DNA of 64,000 nt from contig JAJPIM010000008.1 of NCBI GenBank assembly GCA_021324775.1, positions 62,001 through 126,000 of the forward strand, given 5' to 3'. This document shows, one piece after another, positions 43,203-50,692 of the stretch (positions are counted from its first letter, which is position 1; each line of letters starts with the position of its first letter). The translations under genes and the position numbers were made by a program. Below the pieces are notes generated by a model. It was given only the letters and a program-made list of their open reading frames with translations. It searched no databases and was not told the origin of the DNA. The stretch comes from Gemmatimonadota bacterium. GTDB taxonomy: Bacteria; Gemmatimonadota; Gemmatimonadetes; Gemmatimonadales; Gemmatimonadaceae.

Positions 43203-44341
43203 GCAACGGCCTGCATGGCCGGAGCCAGCGTCGTAATGCGAGCCGTGAGGGCGTTGACGCGATCCATATCGACCGTCACGCCGATACCGGGTCGCGACCG
43301 CGGCACGGGTACCATCCCATCCGCGTCCATCGTCCATTCGGGCGCCACGAGGTCTCGCTCCCAGTACCGTGCGCTCGGCGAGAGATCGCCCGGCAGCGTG
43401 AAGTAGGGCAGAGACGCCAGTGCGACATTGTAGGCCCGGCCGACGCCACTCTCGAGCATGCCGCCGCACCACACCGGGATGCCGCTTTGCTGGCAGACAT
43501 CGTGGATGGCGAGCGATGCCGCGTAGCCGCCGACCCGGCCGGGCTTGATGTTGATGATGCGGCCGCTGCCGAGCGCGATCATGTCACGTGCGCGGTCCAC
43601 GCTGGTGATGGATTCATCGAGACAGATCGGCGTCCGGAGCCGGCGCTGCAACTCGGCGTGCTGGCGAATGTCGTCGGCGCCAAGCGGTTGCTCGATCATG
43701 ATCAGGTTGAACTCATCGAGCTGCGCGAGATGGTCCGCATCGCTCAGGCGGTACGCGGAGTTCGCATCGGCCATGAGGTGGATGTCATGTCCCAGCGCGT
43801 CGCGCACCGCGCGCACGAACGCGATGTCGGATCCGGGAGCGATCTTCACCTTGATCTTGCGATAGCCCTGGGCCAGGGCGGCGGTGGCGCGCTGGACGAG
43901 CGCGTCGGGATTCGCCTGGATGCCGAGCGAGATGCCAGTGGCAACGCGATCGCGCGTGCCTCCGATTCGTTTGGAGAGTGGTATGCCTTCCGCCGTCGCG
44001 GCCAGACCCCAGCACCCCATCTCGACGGCCGCCTTGGCCATTGGGTGTCCGCGGAGATCGCGATTCAGCTCCGTGTGTACACCTTCCGGTCCGTCGAACC
44101 GCACACCCAACACCCGGGGCGCGATCCACTTCTCGATCGCATACCACGCGGTGTCGATCGTCTCCGCCGTGTAGTTGGGTTGTTCGCCGGCGACGCATTC
44201 CGACCAGGTGCTGATCCCGCCGGCGTCGTGCAGCTCCAGCAGAAAGATCCGGCGTTCCGTGACGACGCCGGATGAGATGCGGAACGGCTCCTTGAGCGGG
44301 AGCCGGACTTCGCGCAGGGTGATGCGATCGACGAGAAGCAT
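43199..44341 (-). CDS. N-succinylamino-acid racemase / o-succinylbenzoate synthase family (enolase superfamily)
   Basis: A 380-residue enolase-superfamily enzyme. Catalytic residues are all in place: K164 and K166 in KIKVK, metal ligands D192 (ADANSAY), E217 (IEQPL) and D242 (CLDESITS), and K266 (NIKPGRVGG), at nearly the same positions as in the Amycolatopsis NSAR. Late GGMLESGVGRA is also characteristic. Sequence alone cannot separate menaquinone OSBS (MenC) from the racemase, but the neighbours (GNAT upstream by 10 bp, M20 overlapping downstream) match the NSAR pathway and no other men gene is present in the window. The ATG at 44341 starts LLVDRITLREV. Confidence 0.9.
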   Translation of the reverse strand: MLLVDRITLREVRLPLKEPFRISSGVVTERRIFLLELHDAGGISTWSECVAGEQPNYTAETIDTAWYAIEKWIAPRVLGVRFDGPEGVHTELNRDLRGHPMAKAAVEMGCWGLAATAEGIPLSKRIGGTRDRVATGISLGIQANPDALVQRATAALAQGYRKIKVKIAPGSDIAFVRAVRDALGHDIHLMADANSAYRLSDADHLAQLDEFNLIMIEQPLGADDIRQHAELQRRLRTPICLDESITSVDRARDMIALGSGRIINIKPGRVGGYAASLAIHDVCQQSGIPVWCGGMLESGVGRAYNVALASLPYFTLPGDLSPSARYWERDLVAPEWTMDADGMVPVPRSRPGIGVTVDMDRVNALTARITTLAPAMQAVA

Positions 44342-44351
44342 GGGTGCGGTT

Positions 44352-45158
44352 TCAGGGAGTGCGGGAGGAGTGCGGTGCGCCGGCAGACAGAATGTAGCCG
44401 GCGGTCTCGGATGGCTCATCGCGATAGTAGCCGGAGACGTGGTAGCCGTGCTCGAAGCACCAGAGAAACGCGCGCCGGGTGACCGCGCGCCAGCGGCCGG
44501 CATCGGCGAGGGACGTCGTCTGGACGCGATCGATGTGCAGCGGGATGGAGACACGGACCGCGGGTGCACCAACGGGCATGCGGCCGGTGGTCATGGTATT
44601 GAGCTCGGGGATGACAGCGTACCGGGCAAGCGGCGTCTCTGTCCGCGGCGCGGACGCGGCCGCATCGTCCAGCGGCCACGCGACAATGAAGCGGTCGGTG
44701 CCCAGCCCCTGGTGCAAGGCGCTCGACGTGACCGCGCCGTACATGTCGGTCACGTATTCCGCCACGCTGGCGCCAAGGGTTACCAGGTTGAGGCGCGCAT
44801 TGCGGGCGACCAGCGGATCGAACGTCCAATACATCGTGCCCACGCCGATAGCGCGCACGGCGTCCCGCTGGAACAGCTTCAACTCTCGGCCGATGCCGCG
44901 GCCTCGCGCATCGGATCGCACCGCGAGCATATCGGACCAGTGCACGAGCCGGCCGTGCTCGACGCCCGTCATGCCGAAGACGAAGCCGATCAACTCGCCG
45001 TCGCCGTCGAACGCGCCGGCGACCACGCCGCCGATCCGCTGTGTCACCATCAGGATCGCGGCCGGGACGCATTCCGCGAACGCGGGACCCCACACCTCTC
45101 GCTGGAGCGCGACGCACGCCTCGTATTCACTCCAAGTCGCGACCCGGCGGATGTCCAC
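44352..45158 (-). CDS. GNAT acyltransferase, predicted D-amino acid N-succinyltransferase
   Basis: A 268-residue GNAT protein with the CoA-binding segment AVRSDARGRGIGRELKLFQ, a preceding GELIGFVFGM strand and YWTFDPLVARNARLNLVTLGA, a pattern typical of GNATs linked to NSAR genes. It heads the operon: its stop is 10 bp before the racemase ATG. In the described pathway this enzyme succinylates D-amino acids to form the racemase substrate. Acyl donor identity is inferred from context. Confidence 0.82.
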   Translation of the reverse strand: MDIRRVATWSEYEACVALQREVWGPAFAECVPAAILMVTQRIGGVVAGAFDGDGELIGFVFGMTGVEHGRLVHWSDMLAVRSDARGRGIGRELKLFQRDAVRAIGVGTMYWTFDPLVARNARLNLVTLGASVAEYVTDMYGAVTSSALHQGLGTDRFIVAWPLDDAAASAPRTETPLARYAVIPELNTMTTGRMPVGAPAVRVSIPLHIDRVQTTSLADAGRWRAVTRRAFLWCFEHGYHVSGYYRDEPSETAGYILSAGAPHSSRTP

Positions 45159-45295
45159 GGCCGCATACTATAAGGATGGAGGGTGATTATTGAAGGGTTC
45201 TCATCTCCCCGGTTCGGCTGCGCCGCCTTGCCGGAGCTGACCTTGGGCGCGGGAATTGCTGTTATGGGCAGCTTGTTTGGAGGCGGCCAGGGAAC

Positions 45296-45550
45296 GTGAC
45301 CCCAATGGGCGTGTTGACTCGGGGAGTCGTGAATACTGAATTCGCACGAGCGCGCCAGGGGCCCGCGCGGCCTGCGCGGACCTTCGATGACGGGGCAGGG
45401 TGCGAATGGCGCGTGACGGAGCACGTGGCAGCCTCCGGACGCTCGCTCGTGTTCATGTCGGCGTCGGCCATGCGGAGGGTGTCGAACTACCCCGACGACT
45501 GGTGGCTCCTGCCGGAGCGGGAATTGGAAGCGCTCAGTTGGAGGCGATGA
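45296..45550 (+). CDS. Small conserved-type protein with RRVSNYPDDW motif
   Basis: An 84-residue protein (GTG at 45296 or ATG at 45305). The central CEWRVTEHV, SLVFMSASAMRRVSNYPDDW and final LPERELEALSWRR form a compact pattern I associate with small uncharacterised proteins in soil bacteria, roughly one beta-hairpin and a C-terminal helix. Function unknown. It stands alone between the amino acid operon and the DUF3565 gene. Confidence 0.6.
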   Translation: MTPMGVLTRGVVNTEFARARQGPARPARTFDDGAGCEWRVTEHVAASGRSLVFMSASAMRRVSNYPDDWWLLPERELEALSWRR

Positions 45551-45617
45551 CCCCCAGCCGTGCACCGGCGGCGCTCTCCGGCTGTCCCCGGCGCTGACAG
45601 CGTACCTACAGGGGTAC

Positions 45618-45839
45618 ATGAGGTTGCGTCCTGATCCTTCGGCTGGCTACGCCGTGCCCCGTCGGATTTCCGGATTTCACCAGGACGCCGAGGACGACTG
45701 GGTCGCAGATCTCGAGTGCGGGCATACCCAGCATGTGCGCCATGATCCGCCCTGGCAGGTCCGAGAATGGGTCACGACGGCTGCTGGACGGTCGGACCGC
45801 ATCGGGCACCACGCTCGGATGCGTCTTGTGCGGCCGTGA
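45618..45839 (+). pseudogene. DUF3565-family protein, frameshifted near the C terminus
   Basis: Residues 1-57 match DUF3565 (ISGFHQDAEDDWVADLECGHTQHVRHDPPWQVREWVTT), a small cytosolic protein with conserved Cys/His. In the listed frame the end reads HHARMRLVRP, which is not family-like. One base out, the same DNA gives GTTLGCVLCGREKSGADI with the expected C-terminal CxxC, ending at 45861. One extra G around 45797-45800 (ATCGGGCACC) would explain it. It is either a real frameshift that removes the CxxC or a sequencing error. Confidence 0.75.
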
Positions 45840-45894
45840 AAAGAGCGGCGCGGACATCTGATTCCCACGCGATGAGACCCCCGCGGGTCGCCTG

Positions 45895-45992
45895 CCGAAG
45901 CTGGACCGGGAGTCCCTCTTCTATGTGTCGCCTGTCGGATTGCCTCAGGGAAAGCGGTTTTCGAGGCGTTCTGAGGTCTCAACCAGTCACCG
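45895..45992. repeat. Left direct repeat flanking the AbiE region (copy A)
   Basis: The strongest part, 45927-45992 (GTCGCCTGTCGGATTGCCTC to AACCAGTCACCG), matches 47876-47943 at roughly 87% with mostly transitions; weaker similarity extends about 30 bases further left. The two copies bracket the AbiE pair. No gene is seen in 45862-46119. Confidence 0.75.
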
Positions 45993-46119
45993 CGATGCCT
46001 TCTGACGGCGAGTGGCGAGGTCAGCCGAGCCCTGCGATAGAGCGGTGCCAACCTGCAATCGTTGCGATGGTTCTGGCCTCGCCAGTCTCCGGAGCTTGTC
46101 CCGCCGACATTTGATACGC

Positions 46120-47046
46120 CTATCGGTCGTGAGCCCATCCGACGGAAGGAAGCCATGTCGCCGAAAAGTCTCGCGACTCACTGGCAGCGTTCGCCGGCGG
46201 CCAGAGGAAGTCGTGCATTCGATCGGTCACCGTCGCGAGATCGGCTGGCACATCGGAAAGTCGGCCTCGCCCGAGAAACGCCCGCCACTGTGCTTGTTTG
46301 GCCGGGTCGTCACCGAACGATCGGGTCAGCGCGACAGGCGGCTCCGTCGAAAGCGGCGTGGTGCGGCGCGCGAACGTGGCGGTGATGGCCGCTACGAGTG
46401 TCGCTCCATCGAATGCGTGCTCCGCGGCGAGTGCGTGCACGTCATAGAAGTCTTTCATGCGCGTATTGCCAATTCCGAGCGAGACCATCGCCTGGTACTT
46501 CTCGGCGATCACAGTCTCCGGCGGATAGACGCAAATCCTTGGCGCCGGCGAATCGAGCAGCGTTGGAAACGCCGCCATCTCAGCGCCGGGGGTCACCGCG
46601 TCGCCGAATCCGATGTCGATTTGAAGCGGCATCCGCGCGTTGCCAAGCGTTGCTGTCAACCTGACGCGAACGCCGCCGTAGTCTTGCCTGTCACGAATGA
46701 CCTCGGCGCGAACGCTCTCGTCATGAAAGACCAAGCCATCAGGATCGACTTCGACTCGGCAGAGTGCGCGAAATAGGTCGGCGATTGTCTCGGGTGTTGC
46801 GTCGCCGTATCCGAGGAAATCGACGTCGCGCGTCGGTCGGCGCAGCCCTCCTTCCCAGAGATAGAACAGCACGGCGCCCTTGAGCACGAGACGATTGCGA
46901 TCGCCGCTCCGGCCCAGCCGGTACAGCAAGCGCTCGACGCCGTAGCGTGTGAGAATCGGCTGCAGCTCTTCGCCGCGACTCTTGGCGAGGTTGCGCAACC
47001 GTTGCCGGACGGATGCCGGCAGATTGGACGGCGACTCACGCGTCAT
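46120..47046 (-). CDS. AbiEii/AbiGii-type nucleotidyltransferase toxin
   Basis: A 308-residue nucleotidyltransferase-like protein, the toxin half of a type IV toxin-antitoxin / abortive-infection system. Seen: LVLKGAVLFYLW, the catalytic RPTRDVDFLGYG (Asp-x-Asp), and EKYQAMVSLGIGNTRMKDFYDV, the family's C-terminal block. The first motif has KGAV where many relatives have KGGT. It would transfer nucleotides to RNA and halt growth when unchecked. The antitoxin gene lies 19 bp upstream on the same strand. Base composition is visibly lower in G+C than nearby genes. Confidence 0.93.
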   Translation of the reverse strand: MTRESPSNLPASVRQRLRNLAKSRGEELQPILTRYGVERLLYRLGRSGDRNRLVLKGAVLFYLWEGGLRRPTRDVDFLGYGDATPETIADLFRALCRVEVDPDGLVFHDESVRAEVIRDRQDYGGVRVRLTATLGNARMPLQIDIGFGDAVTPGAEMAAFPTLLDSPAPRICVYPPETVIAEKYQAMVSLGIGNTRMKDFYDVHALAAEHAFDGATLVAAITATFARRTTPLSTEPPVALTRSFGDDPAKQAQWRAFLGRGRLSDVPADLATVTDRMHDFLWPPANAASESRDFSATWLPSVGWAHDR

Positions 47047-47065
47047 GTCATGCAGTCCCTGGCAT

Positions 47066-47686
47066 TCACGCGCGCCCGGCTTCGGCGATCACCGTTTCGA
47101 GGTACGGTCTCATGATGTTCGTAACGCGGCAGATGGCCGCATAGCGCCAGAGCGCGTCAGCCGAACAGCGGCGGGATCGCCAGCAATCCTTCAGCGCTTC
47201 GATGGCGACGTCGATGCCGATCTTGTTTCTGTACTTGAAGCAATCGGCCACGGTCTTGGCGACCCCGTAGACGTGGACGCCAACGCCGTCTATGACAGGG
47301 TCTTCCACTCCTGCCGTGCGCGCCTCGCCGGAGAATCGGACGAGGCGAACGGGAAGATCGGGAACGATCGGCGCCCGCGCTTTGCGGTCGATGGCGAGCC
47401 AGAGCTCCGGCGGGTTTTGCGTCGTCAGCTCGTGGAAGCGCAGCGCCGATAGCAGACATACGACGCCGTGCGGCACGCGTATGCTCGCCATCATGAGCAT
47501 TTCGTGCTCGCTGAACTCGGTGCCGACCGGAACATAGAGACCGCGGCCGCGACGTTCGAGTTGGCCAGCAGATTCCAGCCGACGCAGGGTCTCGCGCGCA
47601 ATGCCGAGCGGTGCGAGATCGCGGGGTCGCAGGATGCGTTGGCGCTTTGCGAGAGCGAGGGCGCGCTTCGCGGCGGACGCTCCCAT
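47066..47686 (-). CDS. AbiEi-family antitoxin / transcriptional regulator
   Basis: A 206-residue antitoxin with an N-terminal winged helix (AKRALALAKRQRILRPRDLAPLGIARETLRRLESAG, then RRGRGLYVPVG) and the AbiEi C-terminal domain (VVCLLSALRFHELTTQNP, GVAKTVADCFKYRNKIGIDVAIEAL). The ATG at 47686 begins the conserved helix; ATG 47710 lies inside the operator-like inverted repeat and is less likely. AbiEi proteins repress their own operon, which fits the palindrome at 47703-47728. Confidence 0.92.
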   Translation of the reverse strand: MGASAAKRALALAKRQRILRPRDLAPLGIARETLRRLESAGQLERRGRGLYVPVGTEFSEHEMLMMASIRVPHGVVCLLSALRFHELTTQNPPELWLAIDRKARAPIVPDLPVRLVRFSGEARTAGVEDPVIDGVGVHVYGVAKTVADCFKYRNKIGIDVAIEALKDCWRSRRCSADALWRYAAICRVTNIMRPYLETVIAEAGRA

Positions 47687-47702
47687 TGTGATGTGACGGT
47701 TA

Positions 47703-47728
47703 GTCGGCATATATAAAAATGTGCCGAC
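47703..47728 (-). promoter_or_regulatory. Operator-like inverted repeat in front of the AbiE operon
   Basis: Perfect arms GTCGGCA and TGCCGAC flank 12 A/T-rich bases (TATATAAAAATG), directly upstream of the antitoxin start. AbiEi regulators are known to bind inverted repeats in their own promoter; the A/T core may contain the -10 box. Confidence 0.65.
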
Positions 47729-47786
47729 ATTACGTATCACGCAAGACTAAACACTCCTTTGAGTCTCCGTCGTGTCCTCCGTCGAA

Positions 47787-47820
47787 GGCCTCGGCCTAGG
47801 CCTAGGCATAGGCCGAGGCC
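47787..47820. repeat. CCTAGGC-rich palindromic cluster
   Basis: GGCCTCGGCCTA pairs with TAGGCCGAGGCC around GGCCTAGGCA, giving a 12-bp stem; several CCTAGGC units overlap it. It lies between the divergent AbiE operon and the methyltransferase gene, just inside copy B. No gene is served by it as a terminator, so its role is open. Confidence 0.6.
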
Positions 47821-47875
47821 TAGGCGTTCTCCACGGGGGCTTCCCGAGGTACGAGTGAGGGTCTCTCTCCCACGG

Positions 47876-47943
47876 GTCGCCTATCGGATTGCCTCAGGGA
47901 CAGCGATTATCGATGCGTCCTGTGAGGTCTCAACCGGTCACCG
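47876..47943. repeat. Right direct repeat flanking the AbiE region (copy B)
   Basis: Partner of 45927-45992. It ends 12 bases before the methyltransferase start codon, so this copy is also that gene's leader. AGGTCTC and GAGACCT at its right end form an inverted repeat that copy A lacks. Confidence 0.75.
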
Positions 47944-47955
47944 GAGACCTGAGTC

Positions 47956-48852
47956 ATGGCCCTGATCGAGCATATCTCGGACACGGCTCGATGGGTCGCG
48001 GAATACCGCGCCATGGAGACGGATCGGCCCGACGCCATCTTCCGCGACCCCTACGCCCGGCGGCTCGCCGGCGACCGCGGGCGCGAGATCGTGACGACGT
48101 TGCCGCAAGGCCAAGCGACCGCATGGGCGATGATCGTCCGGACGGCCGTTCTCGACGAGATCATCCTCGGCACGATCGCGCGGGAAAACACCGATCTCGT
48201 CCTGAATCTCGCGGCGGGTCTCGACGCACGCCCATGGCGCCTCGAGCTCCCATCCGCGCTGCGATGGGTCGACGTCGACCTGCCAGCGATTCTGGAATAC
48301 AAATCCAATATCCTCGCGGGCGAGCGTCCAGCGTGCCGGTACGAGGCCATCACGACGGATCTCACTGACGCCGCGGCGCGCGCCGCGCTGTTCGCGCAGC
48401 TCGGCACACAAGCGCAGCGCGCGCTCGTCGTGACCGAAGGACTGCTGATCTATCTCACATCTGATCAGGTTGGAGCACTCGCGCGCGACCTGTACAGCGC
48501 CGGCGGCTTTCACTGGTGGACATCGGACCTCGCGAGCCCGCGATTGCTGAAGATGCTCGAACGGCGCTGGGGATCGGCGCTGCACGCCGGCCGCGCTCCA
48601 TTTCGCTTCGGGCCCGCGGAAGGTACCGCGTTCTTCGCGCCGTTCGGGTGGCGGGAAGCGTCGTTCCGCTCATCGCTCGAGGAGGCGCACCGGCTGCACC
48701 GGGAAATGCGGCTCGCGTGGCTCTGGCGCCTCATGGCACGCATCTCCCCGAAAAAACAGCGGGAGGAGTACCGGCGGATGTCGGGGTATGTGCTGCTGGA
48801 ACGAAGTGCGCTACCGGCAGCGACACTGGCAGCGTCCCCCGCGGCGCTCTGA
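47956..48852 (+). CDS. Class I SAM-dependent methyltransferase (leucine carboxyl methyltransferase / PPM family)
   Basis: A 298-residue methyltransferase of the PF04072-like group. HISDTARWVAEYRAMETDRPDAIFRDPYARRLAG is the family N terminus; LVLNLAAGLDARPWRLELP is the SAM-binding loop and VVTEGLLIYLT the following strand. Such proteins methylate carboxyl or hydroxyl groups on proteins or small molecules; the target is unknown. The stop is immediately followed by the DUF5655 gene (TTG/GTG start), so both are probably co-transcribed. Confidence 0.92.
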   Translation: MALIEHISDTARWVAEYRAMETDRPDAIFRDPYARRLAGDRGREIVTTLPQGQATAWAMIVRTAVLDEIILGTIARENTDLVLNLAAGLDARPWRLELPSALRWVDVDLPAILEYKSNILAGERPACRYEAITTDLTDAAARAALFAQLGTQAQRALVVTEGLLIYLTSDQVGALARDLYSAGGFHWWTSDLASPRLLKMLERRWGSALHAGRAPFRFGPAEGTAFFAPFGWREASFRSSLEEAHRLHREMRLAWLWRLMARISPKKQREEYRRMSGYVLLERSALPAATLAASPAAL

Positions 48853-49320
48853 TTGGTGCAGCGCAAGGCTCCGCGATCCAGAGCCGCTCTCGCCCCGCTC
48901 TGGAACTGCCCGAAGTGCGGACGGTCTTTCGCCAACCGCAATCAGTCTCATTTCTGCGCGCGCCACACGCTGAGCGAGCATCTCGCCGGAAAGTCTCCGC
49001 GCGCCACGGCGCTGTTCCGCGATTTTGCGCGCCTCGTCAAGCGCTGCGGTCCAGTGCGGGTGCTCCCCGAGAAGACGCGGATCGCGTTTCAGGTACGCAT
49101 GAGCTTCGCCGCGATCAGCCTGCGGCGAGACCGGATTGCGTGCCACGTCGTGCTCGCCCGCCGGCTAGATCACCCGAGATTCACCAAGATCGAGTACATC
49201 TCGCCGCGCAATCAGGTCCACCACTTCACGATCTCGTCGAGCGAGGAACTCGACGGCGACGTGGAGGCGTGGCTCCGCGAAGCGTATGATGTCGGCCAGC
49301 AGCGGCATCTCTCGCGGTGA
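48853..49320 (+). CDS. DUF5655-type protein with N-terminal zinc-binding motif
   Basis: A 155-residue protein: WNCPKCGRSFANRNQSHFC (CxxC plus a later His/Cys) at the N terminus, then the DUF5655 domain ending KIEYISPRNQVHHFTISSSEELDGDVEAWLREAY. Starts available are TTG 48853 directly after the methyltransferase stop, or GTG 48856. Function unknown; the family is often found near nucleic acid or transport proteins, but nothing here settles it. Confidence 0.82.
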   Translation: MVQRKAPRSRAALAPLWNCPKCGRSFANRNQSHFCARHTLSEHLAGKSPRATALFRDFARLVKRCGPVRVLPEKTRIAFQVRMSFAAISLRRDRIACHVVLARRLDHPRFTKIEYISPRNQVHHFTISSSEELDGDVEAWLREAYDVGQQRHLSR

Positions 49321-49346
49321 CGCCGCCATCTCCCTGATTCCTCCGG

Positions 49347-49835
49347 CTACTTCTTGCCCTTCCCGCCCTTCTCGCGGCGGATGCGCGAATCCGGAACGAC
49401 ACCAAGGGCGGTCGCGAGATCGATCTGGTGGTCCTGCTCCTGGGTGATGATCCCTTTGAGGATCTCGGCGAGTGCGATCTCACCGGCTGCCTCGGCCTGA
49501 CGAATGCGCTCGCGATAGTTGTTGATAGTGTCGTCCTCGGCCCGGAGGTCAGCCCAAAGCATCTCCTCGTTGTCCTCCGACACCTCGACCGGCTTCGGCA
49601 TGTGTACTGGATACACCCCGAGGTAGTCGAGCTGCCGGGCAATCGCCAATGCGTGGTCGAGCTCCTGGTGAGCGTGGATCTTGAGCTGGTCGGCGATGTT
49701 CATGTATTGGGCTTTGTCGAGCTTTTGACTGAAGATGATGTACTGAATTATCGCCTTGTACTCGCGGGCCAGATCGTCCTGCAGGCCCTGGACGAGTTGC
49801 TTTCGGGCAGCGGCTTCATCCTTGTCGTTCGACAC
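49347..49835 (-). CDS. Ferritin-like diiron protein
   Basis: A 162-residue four-helix protein. Metal-ligand pattern: EYKAIIQYIIF in helix 1, AHQELDHALAIARQLDYLG in helix 2, EDDTINNYRERI in helix 3 and ITQEQDHQIDLATALG in helix 4, giving two Glu-x-x-His type half-sites as in bacterioferritin/rubrerythrin relatives. It likely oxidises or stores iron, or guards against peroxide. The C terminus is Lys-rich. The ATG at 49835 has an AGGAGCACC ribosome site. It is a single gene. Confidence 0.85.
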   Translation of the reverse strand: MSNDKDEAAARKQLVQGLQDDLAREYKAIIQYIIFSQKLDKAQYMNIADQLKIHAHQELDHALAIARQLDYLGVYPVHMPKPVEVSEDNEEMLWADLRAEDDTINNYRERIRQAEAAGEIALAEILKGIITQEQDHQIDLATALGVVPDSRIRREKGGKGKK

Positions 49836-49945
49836 GTGGTGCTCCTTTCGGACGGGGTCGAGGGAGTAAGCAATCTACGTACTCAGACTCCCGAGCGGCG
49901 TCCATATGGCGCCGCCGAGTCCGTCAACGGACAGGCTCAAAAAAA

Positions 49946-49975
49946 GAGCCGGCTGCCAATCGTTGCAGCCGGCTC
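49946..49975 (-). terminator. GCCGGCTGC-core intrinsic terminator of the Met-rich protein gene
   Basis: A perfect 11-bp stem GAGCCGGCTGC / GCAGCCGGCTC with an 8-base loop is followed, in the minus direction, by an uninterrupted run of seven T. It is the clearest intrinsic terminator of the six-member hairpin family. Confidence 0.92.
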
Positions 49976-50003
49976 CGCACGCGCATGCGACCTCGAGCGA
50001 GTG

Positions 50004-50417
50004 CTACTTACAGCTCGCGCTGACCATGCTGAGCGACGTCACGTTCATCGGGCCCATTTTCATGCCGCCCGACATTTTCATCCCCGTATCGTTGCCCATC
50101 TTGTTGTCGCTCATCTTGTTGTCGCTCATCTTGTCGCCCATCATGTTGTCGCCCGACGCTTCACCGACCAGGGTCACCGTGTGGCCCACGTGGTTCGAGA
50201 GCGGCACGGAGGCGCTCGTGACCCAGTGCTTCTTGCCCGACGCGTCGGTCACCGAGTAGACGTCCTTCTTGTCGCCCTTCTTCAGACAGCCTGTGACGGT
50301 ATCCGCTGCCACGCCGCGGAGGGCGGGTACACCAGCCGGAGCTGCGTGGGCCGAATACGCCGCACCGAGAGCGATGGCGCCGGCCACGGCGACGGCCGTA
50401 GTGAGCTTCTGGAGCAT
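50004..50417 (-). CDS. Exported Met/Lys/Asp-repeat protein
   Basis: A 137-residue exported protein. The ATG at 50417 follows AGGAGGA and gives a signal peptide ending SAHAA. The mature part has a small beta-rich domain (TVTGCLKKGDKKDVYSVTD, HWVTSASVPLSNHVGHTVTLVGEAS), then a methionine-rich stretch with DKMSDNKMSDNKMGND and MKMSGGMKMGPM. Such Met clusters could bind copper; this is inference. Two cysteines (TGCLKK, SASCK) may pair. The family is not firmly recognised. Confidence 0.72.
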   Translation of the reverse strand: MLQKLTTAVAVAGAIALGAAYSAHAAPAGVPALRGVAADTVTGCLKKGDKKDVYSVTDASGKKHWVTSASVPLSNHVGHTVTLVGEASGDNMMGDKMSDNKMSDNKMGNDTGMKMSGGMKMGPMNVTSLSMVSASCK

Positions 50418-50470
50418 CAATTCCTCCTTGGATACATCGGTAAGGTGGTGGTTCCCGAGGGTACTACGCA

Positions 50471-50539
50471 GGAAACGGTGCCACCGGTTCCCTGAGGCAA
50501 CAACTTCGCCAGCAAAGGTAAGCAAGCCGGAACCGTTCC
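50471..50539. promoter_or_regulatory. Two related inverted repeats upstream of the Met-rich protein gene
   Basis: GGAAACGGT-GCC-ACCGGTTCC (50471-50491, one mismatch) and GGAACCGTTCC (50529-50539, perfect) share the GGAAC/GTTCC arms, as operator pairs do. They lie 54-122 bases before the start. The regulator is unknown. Confidence 0.3.
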
Positions 50540-50692
50540 GACTGATCATGCAGTCCTAATCTGGGCGTAATCCCGGCCTCGGCCGTTGGGGTATAACCCA
50601 CAGGAGGGGCGACGCTCCAGGGGCACGGAGGGCGAGAGGGCGCCAGGTCTGGCGTCCGGCGGACCTCACCGGCTCCGGACACGCCGGGACTC

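Noticed and set aside
46012-46776. 254-aa plus-strand ORF opposite the AbiEii toxin gene
   Set aside because: Shadow of a gene with intact catalytic motifs on the other strand.
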